Shown piece by piece: positions 29,501 to 45,964 of a DNA stretch of 64,000 nt. Each line of letters starts with the position of its first letter. Positions within the stretch are counted from its first letter, which is position 1. A program made the translations under genes and the position numbers. The stretch is from positions 2,790,001-2,854,000 of the forward strand of contig CM066309.1 in the NCBI GenBank assembly GCA_033807695.1, given 5' to 3'. The notes beneath the pieces are model-generated. The model was not told the origin of the DNA, did not search any database, and worked only from the letters and a program-made list of their open reading frames with translations. The stretch comes from Daedaleopsis sinensis. Taxonomy: Eukaryota > Basidiomycota > Agaricomycetes > Polyporales > Polyporaceae.

Positions 29501-31698
29501 AAAAACTTCTCGCTTTAGTACAGCACTTCATCTGGGACAGTAACTCTCACCCTCGCATCGGCCGTGAAACTCTATTTTCCCCTTTGAACGACGGTGGTAT
29601 TGGCTTGCTTGATACGCATACGCGAAATCTGGCGATTGAGCTCATGTGGGTTAAAACATACCTAGACTTCTCGCCCTCACGACCGAAGTGGGCCGCCTTA
29701 GCAGACAATATGTTCAGTACTGCCATTCTCGCCTCACAAGCTCACGTTCACCGACTCACCCGCATCAATTGCTTCTTACAAAGCTGGATGCCTAATGCAA
29801 CTGTCCGCCAACGCCTCCCGACAGATCTAAAGCGCCTTCTATCTGTCGCAAAGAAATTTAATGTCAGCATTGACACCCTCCGTCCGTCTAACGACCTTAA
29901 ACTATCTCTCCCCTTCTGGTATCATTTTGCGAGATCAACCTCGGTTGTCATCCACAACTCGCCTGCTGGGATATGTCTTCGTGAAAAGCACGGAGTACGT
30001 ACTATGTCCGACGCTGTCAATATCGCCCTGAGACTCCGTCCAACACACCGTGATAATGTGTGCGTACACCGCCAGTCTGCGGCCTGCCCCTGTCTGCATT
30101 GCGTAAGAGATCGGACTTTGCTGCTTTGCGATAACCCTCACCGGTGCGCCCAAAATGCGTTATCTGTAATCAACGACATCCACCCGCTATGGCGCCCCTC
30201 ACTCTCAACTATCTTCACTTTGAGAGCTCGTACAGCTCGGCTCTCCCGATCGAAGTCGCCACTACTCACAGACGACCCCATGCCCAGCAGACCGACCAGA
30301 TACACTCATCACATCAGCGACATCTTCCGAGTTTTCGGCCCGAAACAGGACCTGCGTACACACTCCACCCGCCCGCCTACCCAAGATCTACGCCCAACAC
30401 CGACGACAGTCTATACAGATGGCTCAGCGCAACCATCGTACTCCCTGACTCCGACCGCTGGGGCTGGTATCTGGTACGCACCTGATGACACCCGCAACAT
30501 GGCCCTGCGTGTCGGTCCCGATAGGCCAACGAATCAACTTGCCGAGCTGTTTGCAGTCCGTGCGCTCCTTGCAGCTACTCCACTAAATGAACCACTGCAC
30601 ATTATCACGGACTCCCAGTATGTATACCTTGGGGCGACCACTCACCTTCTACGCTGGGAGGCCATGGGCTGGTGTGACGTCCAAAACTCAGATGCATGGA
30701 AAGATCTCCTAGCACGCCTCCGGAGTCGACTCGCCCCCACAACTTTCAGTTGGACTAAGGCCCATGTTGGCACCCTTGGTAATGAAGAGGCTGATAAACT
30801 TGCAGCTCATGGAGCTACTTTACCAGCGCACACCATCCTACCGCCTTCAAATCATGCCCTCCTCCTCAAAGGCACGCAACTCTCCACCCTCACACAACGC
30901 CTGGCGTACCGCATCATTCGCTCGACCATCCTTGCAACACGCCGGATACGGCTTTCAACCTCTCACATGATCGATCGAATTATATGCACTCTTGAACACG
31001 ACCTGAAATTCACCTGCACACCTAGTCACCTCTGGACTCACCTTTATTCTAAACTAATGCGTCATGGCCTGCGCACGTTCTACTGGAAGAGCCTCCATAA
31101 TGCGCACCGTATCGGTAATTTCTGGACTAATATCCCCGGCTTTGAGAGGCGAGCGCAGTGTGCGGTCTGCCAGGAAGAAGAGACACTGGAACATATCCTT
31201 CTCGACTGCTCCGCTCCTGGACAGAAACAGCTCTGGTCATATTTTCATGTGCTTCGACGAAAAAAGGGCATCCCTTACTTACCTCTCAATCTTGGACTGT
31301 TGCTCGGTGCACCTGTCGTGACCCTCCGACACAGTCTACAACGCAGGACCCCACTAGCGGACAGGTTCTACAGAATTCTCCTGCCAGAAACCGTCCACTT
31401 GATCTGGACCCTCCGCTGCGAAAGAGTCATTCAACATGAAAATGATCCGACTCATTTCTATACCGATACTAACCTTTACTCAAGGTGGCAGGGAGTGCTG
31501 AAACGGCGTCAACTAGGTGACCTTTTCGACCTTCGCGCTGCGAACTACCGATCGCCACATCAACGTGCGCTTGTCGATGACACATGGCGTGACGTCATTG
31601 CGGCGCGCCAGACCGGACCTCCGAGTCCCTCATCCGGAACAACCGGCACTGGGTTTTTAGTGGGTAGACCGAGTAATGTGCCAGTGGGAATTGGATAA
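26563..31698 (+). pseudogene. LINE ORF2: APE endonuclease, RT, RNase H; one in-frame stop
   Basis: The frame opens near 26563. APE endonuclease runs from RIATLNMRGG (26854) through LALQETHL, VLGDFN (near 27310), SRLDRIY and TDHSLV. RT carries GVRQGDPLS and FADD near 29065. RNase H is at about 30410-30820 (YTDGSAQ, AELFAV, ITDSQYV, NEEADKLAAHG). The C-terminus has a CAVCQEEETLEHILLDC zinc motif. A single in-frame TAG at 26923-26925 stands where related endonucleases have tryptophan (pattern K-W-...-N-LLR...I.LLALQETHL), so a TGG-to-TAG change is the simplest explanation. Everything from 27262 on is open for 1478 codons. This LINE copy is probably dead, unless there is readthrough. Confidence 0.9.
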
Positions 31699-31715
31699 CT
31701 ACTTCCCACTGGCAC
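31678..31715 (+). other. Hairpin across the LINE ORF2 stop codon
   Basis: A perfect 13-bp inverted repeat, GTGCCAGTGGGAA...TTCCCACTGGCAC, with a 12-nt loop that contains the TAA stop. It lies about 130 nt before the poly(A) tail, a position suited to recognition of the RNA by the LINE reverse transcriptase (inference). Confidence 0.75.
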
Positions 31716-31843
31716 CGGGAGTCCCACACGATGTCTCGAAGGACATGTGCGTAAGGCATTTTTACCCTGATGGTGCTGATCTCTGCTATCAACCTTGCTA
31801 AATCGTTGTCTGGGCGAGAGCCTGGACGTCGATATGCACCACT

Positions 31844-31858
31844 AAAAAAAAAAAAAAA
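31844..31858 (+). other. LINE poly(A) tail
   Basis: Run of 15 A residues ending the LINE 3' UTR (31699-31843). Confidence 0.8.
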
Positions 31859-32240
31859 GAACGTAGAAGGCAGACCACCAACACGCCTCTTGTTCCTCCT
31901 CCTTGTTGGCGCCTAGTGACATGATTTTGCTATCCACCTTGAAGTCGCAACAGATGCAGCTGGGGTCCCCGGGTATACAATGTCATTGATATAGCGTATC
32001 AGGCCTGGGAACTGAAACACTACACATCTATGAGTCAAGGAGTAGGGAGGTAAGTAGAAGAAACACGCGAGTGCTGCGATACCTTAAACGTCCCATCACA
32101 ACGAGACCGCTATTAAACTATGCTATGGTGACGAATATGAAAACAACCCAAGTTCAGGTACTAAAAGTATATAACCACGCTTTTGATGCAATGCGAAGGT
32201 TAGGTAGAATGAATGCTGGTATGCCATCGGCTCTAAATCT
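31859..32240. other. Intergenic between LINE and SCS7
   Basis: No gene seen; contains the 3' UTR of the minus-strand SCS7 gene. Confidence 0.5.
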
Positions 32241-33627
32241 CTAGACAGGAAGAACGGTGTTGAAGACGTAGTCCCAGATTTTGCTAGTCACTCCAAAGCC
32301 AAGGTCGAAATTCTTGTAGTGATGGGCGAGGTGGTATTTCTTCATCTCCTTGATATACGCGGGGAGGCGTGTGTGGTGGAGGCTGTAAAGAGATGAGAAC
32401 GGTCGACTACGATGGGCTAGTATGAGCGACTTACGCGTAGTGCATGCAATCGTAAAGAACGTCTAGAAGTATGAGAGTTAACGAGGGAGCTGCAGGCGAG
32501 TATAGATGTCAACGTACAAAAGACATAAGCACCGGAGATGACTGCATGCGCCATTGCAGTAGGGAATAGCAAGTGCGCAAGCTGAGTCATCGGGTAGGAA
32601 AGGAATATGAACAGTGCGGGAGGCATGACCAGTCTCAACCTAGGAATTATCGGTGTCAGCGAGTTAGTCGCGAAGCCGACCAATTTTGACCGACCTATCC
32701 ATGGGGAGGTAGTGGTGGATGCCGTGCATCAGGAAGTGCACCGTCAAAGCAATGGGGTGGTCGGGCAAGAGAGCATCGACATGGAACAAGAACCGGTGGA
32801 AGACGTATTCGAGGATCGTCCACGTCATATTGCCGAGGAGGAACGACGGTAGTGCGTAAGTCAATGCCGCTGGCACAATGCGACCCGCAGCCATCGCTCT
32901 CAGTGGTGCGGAGGGGTCGGTAAAAAACGGCGGAAGCGAGTACGATCCCAGGCTGAATTGGACCAGCGACCGGATGAAGAGGTATGCAGCGATGGGCAAC
33001 CAGAAGCATGGCACCACATACCACGACGTGCGGGTGAAGATCTGGGCTGCATGTTAGCCCACTACGCAACATAGACCAACCATACATACAACACACCTCA
33101 AGATACGCAGGCCCAAACAGACGTGGGGACTCTGAGAGGTGGCGAGGCTGGTGTACTTGTTGCAGGTAGTACGACTTGGAGAAGTTGGCCCGCCAAATTT
33201 GCATAAACAGGGGCCTCCGGAGATCCAGGAACTGGTTCCTTTCGTAGTCTTTGGATGTATCGGTCTCCTCCGGCTGGAAGTCGTCGGTCGCCTCCCAGTC
33301 TGGCCGGCATTCAACACCACATCCGCGCGTCTAAGAAGTGAAACGCTTACCTTCCGAAACCGTGTTTTCCCCAACGCACACCCTGCCAATCACGAACTCC
33401 TCCAGCATGTCGTACGCAGAATCAGAGTGCTCATGCTCCGAAGCATCCTTCATGACCGCGCCAATGTCCTTGCCAGCGTACTCCAAGATAAGGTCGTCTC
33501 CTCCAGGGTGGTCGGCGAGGAAGGCGGTAACGTCGTACACCCTGCCGTTGCGCGTGACCCAGCAGCTCGCAGGAGACGCATGGTTTGCGACATCTTCAGC
33601 ACTGAAGATGCGGATACGTTTGGACAT
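32241..33627 (-). CDS. SCS7: Fatty acid 2-hydroxylase (sphingolipid alpha-hydroxylase)
   Basis: Hydroxylates the very-long-chain fatty acid of ceramides in the ER membrane. Six exons: 33627-33351, 33299-33097, 33041-32695, 32639-32519, 32462-32435 and 32382-32241. The N-terminal cytochrome b5 domain has the haem motif HPGGDD. Membrane helices and the eight-histidine di-iron site follow: HRFLFH, HFLMHGIHH, HHTRLP, YHLAHH, with NFDLGFG after the last. The start at 33627 (MSKRIRIFSAEDVANH) fits the family; the frame is also open upstream to 33741, but that extension is unlike the family. It ends in VFNTVLPV. It is divergently arranged with SEC5. Intact. Confidence 0.93.
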
Positions 33628-34113
33628 GACCGGTTGACCGCAGAGGAGACGGAGAGGAGGAGGGGGCGACAGTCGACGTTGGGACGACGGCGAGTTTATC
33701 ACACCATTTCTCAGCCAGGACGTCAAATTGGCAGTTCCCACGCGAGCTCATTCTATATCCGTGCCGTCGAGATTCGTATTACCGACCGCCGCGCAGCCTA
33801 GATGTGTTTCTCGCCCGACCGCGCGCCATCCAGGCTCTCTGGACGCACCTCGCGGTGATATATCCGAGTGACCAGGACACGGAGAACTTAGAACTTGAAG
33901 AGACTGACAGGAGGTCTGACCGCGGTCTGACATCCGCGACCGCGACGGAGCGCCAGCCCGTGATCATTGCCGCGGCGGTGGCTGAAGCAACGCTCTTCAT
34001 GGATTAATGTACTCTTCTATCCAACTTCTATCGCCTCCTACCACCATCTCCCAGGCATCTGTATACCCCTGCAGCTCTAGACGACCCACACGACCTCACT
34101 GAGACCCGGGGTA
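33628..34113. promoter_or_regulatory. Divergent promoter region SCS7/SEC5
   Basis: 486 bp between two opposite start codons, so it must hold both promoters. No clear TATA box or operator stands out. Confidence 0.5.
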
Positions 34114-37100
34114 ATGGGAAAGCTCAACTTCGACATTGACGACGACGAATTGCTGAAGGCCTACAAGCTTTCGTCAATATCGGCAACGTACTGGTTCCTC
34201 TGCTTTGCGCGACCCAGTGCTCAACCTGCTCTTCACATGCGTGCTCAGCCGATGGGAGGAGGTTGACCAGGAGATAGACAATGTCGTACCCGGGTTGAAG
34301 GGGCCGTCGGAGACGGAAACAGACCCTCTAGGCTTGGGCGCAACCGTTGAGTATGTATCGTATGAATAGCCGACGCTGTACGTTTAACCTGCTGCACCAG
34401 TCTGCGAGATCTGGACTCCGAAACTAGTCAGTCGATCCACGAAACTAGTCGAGAATGTCCTCGTTGATTGCGAACGTTCGCCAGAGGCCGCTGTACTCAT
34501 CACCTCCAAATCATTCGACCCGAAGACCTTTCTGTCCGTCGTCCACCCAAATGCAACCTACCAGGACCTGTCCGCTGGAATATCACATCTCCGTGCATCG
34601 CTAGACTCAAGGTCTGAGGCTATCCGTGTACTGGTCGAGGAGAACTTCGACAGATTTGTCGCGGTCAAGGCATCGACGGATGGTATGTGCCATAAGTTTG
34701 TTTGATACACTGGTGTATAATTTCGCGCAACTACAAAAGCCCTCTACGCCGAGATGAAGGAGGGAATACTCGCCGAGCAGACGGACTACGCGTCGCAACC
34801 CCTTAAAGACCATTTGAAGGGTACGTTATGCGAGAGACGTCCTGCAGCATGTTGGACTCATCGTTTCCCGCTCAGCTGGTGCGCAGAAAGCCGACCAAGT
34901 TTTCCTACCTGTCCTCGAGAATGCGATGAAGGCGCAGAAACTTCGTACTACTCTAGGAGTCTTTGCAAGGTCAAAGTTCTTCTTTAACCTTCCCAGCTCC
35001 CTCGTCGAGTGCATTGAAGCGGTACGTCTCTTGCCAAGCACAAATGTGGCTTGTCTTTGATAAATCGCGTATCCAGGGTCGTTATGAGGCAGCGATGCGC
35101 GACTACAAGAAAGGCAAACTGTTGTTGGAGACACGACCTAACCAGCTCCTGCCCGTCGGCGCGACCAAGGATGGTCAGTCTATCGAGAGCGCCCAGCAAC
35201 AACAGAAACGCATTCTCGACAAGGTCTGGGCCACCGTGGAGAAGGTGATGACACATATGCGGAACGAGCTTCTCGCCAAGCTGCAAGAATCGTCAAGAAG
35301 CGTCGAGGAGCAGGAAAAGACAATCGAGTAAGAGGAAGAACTCGACGCGCCATTCCCTTCGCTTACGCCGAGTTTTAGGATCCTGTACGAGTTTGGTAGC
35401 TCTGACGAGCCAGCATGGACATACTTCGACGCGCAGCACAAACACATCATGCAGCACATGCGTGACACCTACACGGCGGCGGCGAAGACCATCGAAGGTG
35501 TGATTGTTCGGTCGATCCATGTAGACTATGCTGACCCCCACCGGTCGCAGCTTTGAACCAGAAAGCTCTCGTATCCGGTCCTGACGGTGCCTCTCTCAAT
35601 CGTGAGCTGGCGGATCAGTTGCAGGTTTGCGTCCAAGCTATAGAAGCTAAGCAACCAGATGCCGTCATCGGTATGTCAATAACTCAAAAATGCCTGTGCT
35701 TTGCTCAAATTCAGTGTTATGTTCCACAGCGCAGTTAGGCGGGCAAGAAGTCTGGGAAGCTATACAGGTAATGGTGAAGAACGTCTCTGAGGCGATGCTG
35801 GCACCGTTACCGAATTTCTGGAGAATATCTAAAGCCTTCATGGACGGTAGATACAAGAAGGTCACTCTAACCCCCTCCGAACAAGGCTTCTATGAAAGTA
35901 GCTCACACCGTCCGCACAGAATGTGGCAAGCTCCTCGCGACGTAGTCCATCACAATGCCGCACGATGGCGCTCGATATCGTCAAGCTCTACATCGCGCTG
36001 CTCTCCGAGTTCTTCATGTTCTCCGACATGGCCGTCATGTCTCCAGGGCGGAACGCGACACCGCCACTCTTCCCAAAGAGTTCAAATTCGCTGGCGACGG
36101 CCCATCACCTCATGAAAATCATTGGAGAGATCCAGGATAGCGTGAACGATGTGAGCGGGATGGAGATCTCAAACGAGGCGACCTCGAGCTTGAAGAACCT
36201 GCTGGAAAGCGCGCGTTGGAAGTTCGAGGACCTCCTGGTGAGCGCCTGGTTAAGAGGTCCGTATTTCGATCCGCTGCTTTTAGAAAGGTATAGCGATGGT
36301 GACACTGAGGCTGTCGCCAGATGCCAATGTTTTCTACCATCTTGAGACATGGATCGGCTCTACGGTCGATGCGTACACGACCGTCTACCTGTCGCACATG
36401 CGCTCTTTCCAGAAGCAGATCACGACGGCTGCGTTCAAGATCGCCGGCGGTGTAGACCTTTCGTCCTCTGCGTCGTCATCCTCACGCGCAAAGCAACAGA
36501 ACCCGATTGCGACAGAGTTCGTCACGAAGATCACCAAGGCGTTCCTCGACTCACTGTATGCCTTCCTCGATGGCCTGGTCCACCTCGCCTCGGACGAGTT
36601 CTCGTCAGGAGAGGGGAGCAAGGTCACCGCGCGGGCGCCGTCCGTCGTGCCTGGGTCGAATCCGCTGGAACTGGTCAAGGTCGAAGAGGCGGTGAGGTCC
36701 CTGTATGGGCTCACACGGATGCAGCCATGCTGATGTATTCATGCTCAGGATACTCGTGTCTTGCTTGTTGTGTCAAACTTCGGGCACCTCATGCGCGTCC
36801 TCATACCAAGCATGACGTTGGAACTAGAGACTGCGCTAAACATCTCGATCTCTAACGAGAAGAAGGTATATGGCAGCCTTCAGAGCGCTTGCAATGCGTA
36901 GCTCAATTGTAGCACAGACTCTCATGACCGTGGTGCAAGAGCTGGACAAGACGCTGTTTGAGTCGTACTTTAAACCGAAGTCCGTCGCGCTAACAGCTAT
37001 CGTCCGCAACGGCATCCTGGATCCACAAATGGACTGGTACGAGACACCGCAGCCGAAAGGCAAGTTGCTCCCCACGCTAGCGCCTCAACGAACCTGACAA

Positions 37101-37703
37101 TTCCCAACTATCATCCAGAGATTCGACCATATGTATACGAGACACTCATGTACCTAGTCGGCGTGCACGCGCAAGTCAGCGCCGCCGCGGCGCCGCTCCT
37201 CGAACGCACTCTGAATGCGCTCGTCGAGGACGTCGCCGAGGAGGCGCTCAGGTGCTTCCGACAAGTGAAACGTTTCGGGATGGGAGGCATGCTTCGCGTA
37301 AGTGCAGATCTCCTCTTTCTGCCCTCTGCCCCCCTGTCCGCATGTCTCACCGATCGTGGATACACAGGCCACGCTCGAGATCGAGTTCATGCACCAGACC
37401 CTGTCGCGCTACGTCACGGCGTCCGCCGACAAGACGCTCTCCGAGCTGTACACGAAGATCTCGCAGGCGTACGCGAAGCGGCCGGGGGACGAGAACCTCC
37501 AAGCACACCTGGACGGCGTGAAGAAGACCCTTGCGGACGCGCGGCGCGCGACCGGAATTGAGTTCCTGTGCTTCCGCCAGACCAAGGACCGCTCAAAGGA
37601 TAAGGCGAAGGCGGCTGCTGCTGCCGCGGATCCGAACACTAGCGGAAGCGAGAGTCGGATGAGGGAGAGGCGGCGAGAGCGGCCGCGCGAGGGCAAGGTT
37701 TGA
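34114..37703 (+). CDS. SEC5: Exocyst complex component Sec5
   Basis: Subunit of the octameric exocyst that tethers secretory vesicles to the plasma membrane. The N-terminus is [20 protein letters not shown], spliced to [12 protein letters not shown] second intron must run to the CAG at about 34430 to give [14 protein letters not shown]. The next segment contains [23 protein letters not shown], typical of fungal Sec5. Later exons include [31 protein letters not shown], the family hallmark. The C-terminal helical repeats run to a low-complexity basic tail ([14 protein letters not shown]). About a dozen short introns are implied; middle exon edges (35330-36900) are approximate. No disruption seen. 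Confidence 0.88.
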
Positions 37704-38743
37704 GTTTCTCGGGAAACTTGCTTGTTATGCGGTCGACATTGTACGCTATTGATAAGCCTTATTGGTTGATTGGAACAGACAGGACATTCATGTATCTCAG
37801 CGTGCGATGAGGAAGGCAATGAACCATCTCATTGGTCACCGTGCTTGTTGACCGGTAGCGTATATTTTATTGACGATTCACGGCTGGGCTGAGCTACAGA
37901 TGGGTATGATAACTCAAACAGCACCTTCTGAACAAATCCTATTCGGGTTTCATTTCGAAACGAAGACGGCTCCCTGCAGTCCCTTATCAGTTGTCTTATT
38001 GCCGTAAGTTATATCACTCGTTTTCGCAACGCCCGTAGCTCACAATAACCTTTCACCTTCTGTTCTCGGTGAAGATGTCTTGACCGTATCTGCTCGCATT
38101 GTAGAGCGATGTCCACGGCACGTTACAAAGACGATTCTTGTAGCAATCGAGAAGCGGCGCCATCAATGGACGGCGGCGCACGTCCCAGCTGTCTTCAGCA
38201 GACTCTGTCTAGCCACCGGTGGCAGATTTAAGGATCAGAATCAGTCGGATCCTTCCCACCTCCGGGTCGCAAGCCGCCAATGTCATAAAATGATCGTGAC
38301 CACGGAGGGGGAAGGAATAGCGAAAAGAGCGCAAGAGAAACCTACACCCACTGCCATGAGTCTGGTGAGTTCAAGGACACCGTTAAGCACATTGGCGACG
38401 CTGATACAGCAGCAGAGTGTGGGTGTGGTCTGAGCGCAGAATCCGTCTGGCACCCGAAGAGTGTTACTGCACGTTCGGCCTCAGGAATGTGAGCACACGT
38501 TCCCCCTGACAGTAGCCACGGAACAGACGCGCGCTGCTCTAGTTTTGGAAGACGGGATGGCGAGGAAGGAATGGCGTAAACACCTCACCTCCATATTTTC
38601 GTCTCATGTACTAACCCTATATCCCCATCTGCCATACTGATAAGGGGTGGCTGAGCGCTGAAAACTTCCTTATAATCCTACTAGCGTTCGCCAGGCAGCG
38701 CAGACCCTACTTGTTCCCAGCTCGTCCTCAACGTGCTCTCGCT
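37704..38743. other. Intergenic SEC5 / P-type ATPase
   Basis: About 1 kb with no recognisable gene. The second half should contain the ATPase promoter. Confidence 0.5.
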
Positions 38744-42735
<3,992 letters not shown>

Positions 42736-43604
42736 TCATTGTGGATCTGTTACACGTATCTATAATCATTATCATTGTACTTACTCGCGAAGTTGGGCCC
42801 GAGCGGAACCGCAGTGACCCAGTGTTTTGTAACCATCTTCGGGAAACGCCGAGGTACTAGTCGACTTCAGACCAGCTATGTACACCCAGTCTCAACGGCA
42901 ACAGCAGCACATACGAAGCGAAGCGAACACGAAATCCATTGAGTAAACGAACGATCACCGAGTACGGGGTGATTCAAAGAAAAAAGCACGGCACTTAACC
43001 TACATAAAGTACAACGATCACCCCGGCCTGATTAGTCACGGTAGCAGAAAGGGCATTGGGCGCAGGAGAGGTCGTCAGCGGAATCGGCGTAAGTACGTAG
43101 AGCATGAAATGAGTGCCGGAGTGCGCAAATTACTAGTACGAGTATGTAGCGGCGTGCGCGCGGGTCGTGAAGGACAGCAATATGTACATGTAGCGATAGA
43201 AAGACCGAGCCAAAGATGGATGAAGGACGCGATGTCGACGATGATGGGTTGCTCGAGAAGACGCGGTGTGGCGGTGAGATGCACGGGAACGGGAGGAGCA
43301 GCATTAGGGGACGAACGGGTAACTATATGCAGAGCGAAGTAGACAATATGTTGCGGTCGTGGATAGCGTGCGGTAGATATGCAGAGTTAGTGAAACGGAG
43401 CTGGGGAGACCGATGCGCAGGAACCGCGGCGCAGACGCAGCGGCGGGGCCAGATGCAAGTAAGAATAATGATACAGAGGCCGGGATCTAGCCAGAGCCGC
43501 AATCAGCCCAAAATTCGCGCATTGCCCGGAGGACACTCACCTGGAGCGTGCGGCTGTAAACGAGATGCAGGGGGCGCAGGGCCGGGTACGGACTTCGCGC
43601 GTGG
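42736..43604. other. Intergenic, ATPase / DUF6533 gene (convergent)
   Basis: About 870 bp between two converging 3' ends. No gene is seen. Confidence 0.5.
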
Positions 43605-45964
43605 TCATGTCACCGCCGGCGCGCCCTTGTCGCCCGTATTGCTCCGCCCCCGTCGCGCATCCCGCCCCGGATGCCGCCACAGCACGCGCGGCTGCCGGTA
43701 CGACTCGCGCGCGTACGCCGCGGGTTCGTACTCGACCGAGACGGTGTGCTCGACCTGCACCTGGACGTCGAGCTCGAACTCGTCCTCGCCCTCTTCGTCG
43801 ATGCTGTCTTGCAGCCGTCGGCCCGCTCCGCGCGGCACGCCAGCCTCTTCGTCCCCCTCGCTTTGCGCCGCGCTGCGCTCCACGACGCGGCTGCGGCTGC
43901 CCTCGCCGCGCTTCGAGCGCTTGCGCTTGAGGGACTCGCCGTGCACGAGCTCCGAGTCGTGCGGCGCGGAGGTGTAGCTCCAGTCGACGTCGAACGCGGA
44001 CGTGAGGTTACGGTCCTTGGTCTCGAACTGGGAGCGCATCGCGCGCGAGATCGAGAGTGCGGACGTGAGCCGGTGCGAGACCACCCCCTGCGTCGTCTCC
44101 GGGCGGTTGTGCGCCTCGGCGGCATCTGTGCGGCGCGCAGCGCGAGAGTGACGTGGGAGAGATACGGTCAGGTGGCGGCACGGCAAGCATGGGTGGCGTT
44201 CGTGAATGTGTTTATCTGTCAGAGTGTGGCCTGGGTGCAGTGTGAGTGGGAGAGACGTACCGCGCAGGTGGATGAGGAGGCGCTGGCTCATGATCCATGT
44301 CAGTGTCGTTCCGAGGGAGACACTGAGCGGCCAGGCACACGACGTGAGTTTCAACGGACAGACTGGCACGGCGTTTCGTGGAGCTGCTGCACTTACCCCG
44401 ACGACTGCGAACAAAAAGTGTCTATTAGACAACCGGGGGAAACATCTCGACATAGTGAGGTAACGTACCTGTTTCGTTTCGTCCTTGCTCCGATAGAGAA
44501 ACAAGTTCAAGATGTTCACAGCTGTCAGTGGTGTGAGTAGTTCATCGGAGACTCGAGAGATGGGCTCGAGGACGTACCGGTTAGCGCAACGAAGTAGACG
44601 AGTCCATCGGCGAGCATGCTGTAAAACGAGAAGCGCGTCAGCATACGTCTACAGGCACTAAGGAGCGCACGTACATCTTGACTAGGCGAGCCATCCTAGC
44701 GTCGCAAAGAAGTCATAAGCGTCTATACTATGTTTCGCATGAAACAATGCTCACTTTCCGTTAGGGCCTATCCCAACGAGATAGATTGTGGATATGCCCA
44801 GAGCGAACAAATCGTAGCATATGGCAAGGACGTAGAACAGCCATACCGTGAGTGATGGAGGCGTGTTACCTACGGTACAGCTGTGGGAATGGTAAGCTGG
44901 GTTGTCGCGATCTCCTTGAGAAGCAGACTCACTTATTGCCCTGTAGGTAGCAAAAACCTGTTCAGCGTTGCCGATTCACAGCATACCATGAACAACTTAC
45001 GTGGGACTGCACGGCTGAATACGTTGTGTGATACTATTAGCTGAAAGTGGACGGTATGATATAGCCACGATACTCACGGATACGGTGATATAGATTCAAG
45101 AACCACTGGGCCTATAGCAAGATAGCGGTGAGGACAAGGAATAAATAGGAGTTTCAAGGCACTTACCGTTGTGAACAGTGCAAACGTTGCGATGGTCATA
45201 ATGGTGACTGTCTGAGAACGTCGAGCGATGTTGACGGTCCTTTGGAGGCTCAACAACAAGCCACAAAGATAAAGGTGACAGCATAACATACCTGATAGCC
45301 AGGATGAGTTGGGAGACAGTGACTTGAGTGACTATAAACCCGATAGTCAGCATGAGTGTCATGCGCGAGTTGGATGTGTGGGCGACGGAGGTGGCACCAT
45401 GAGGAACGTCTTGCCAGTGAGCGTTCGCATCACTCATCGACTCGGAGCATGTACCAGCCAGAAACGTATGCCACCAAAGGAGAGCAGAGCAGAAGACACA
45501 CACCTTTGAAGACGGCAACGACCATGAAGTAGCGCCGGCACATCTCCGATGAAAAGAAGTTGCCAAAGAAGCCGAGGTTGCTCAAAAGAAGCGTGAGGAA
45601 GCTCGTGTATCTGGAGAAGTCGAAGCCGCGAGGTCAGTGGCCGCCTCTGCGGGCTGCGAGATGTGAAGGAGCGAGAGGAGATACACACCGGATCGCTATG
45701 AAGAGAATACAGCCCGGGCTGAGCCTCCAGGACCTCTGGCTGCTGTAGAACCTCCATTCCGCGGGAAGAGTGATCAGGTAGCTGTGGGTGCGCGGTCGTT
45801 CGCGATAAGAACACGGGGGAGAGGTGAGAAGAGAAGCCTGGGACGCACTCGTAGAAGGCGATAGAGAGCGAGATGACGCGGATGAAGGTGTTCGGGGTTG
45901 TGGGTGGACCCCCAGGGAAGAGCGGGGAGCTGCCGTCCATGTCCAAGTCGTGGAACGGGCCCAC
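43605..45964 (-). CDS. DUF6533 multi-pass membrane protein, copy 1
   Basis: Start at 45964 (MGPFHDLDMDGS). The first exon (TFIRVISLSIAFY) splices to DYLITLPAEWRFYSSQRSW, the DUF6533 signature. Many short exons with hydrophobic helices follow, then VNILNLFLYRSKDETKQ, then a long cytosolic-type tail (TSALSISRAMRSQFE...) that is charged, acidic and Ser-rich (EEGEDEFELDVQVQVEHTVSVEYEP), ending at 43605. The family is large in basidiomycetes, is predicted to have about seven helices, and has no established role. A close paralogue lies head-to-head at 47515-49896. Middle exon edges (44500-45600) are approximate. Confidence 0.75.

Larger units (their letters stand above)
9880..31858 (+). mobile_element. 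Tad-like LINE, interrupted by element 2
   Basis: A non-LTR retrotransposon on the plus strand. ORF1 starts at 10081, is split by element 2 (10432-24259) and resumes to 26278. ORF2 (APE endonuclease, RT, RNase H, C-terminal CCHC) ends at 31698, and a 15-A tail ends at 31858. Without element 2 the LINE would be about 8.1 kb. The exact 5' end is uncertain (about 9880) and no convincing target duplication was found. ORF1 plus an ORF2 with APE and RNase H is typical of the fungal Tad clade. Confidence 0.8.
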
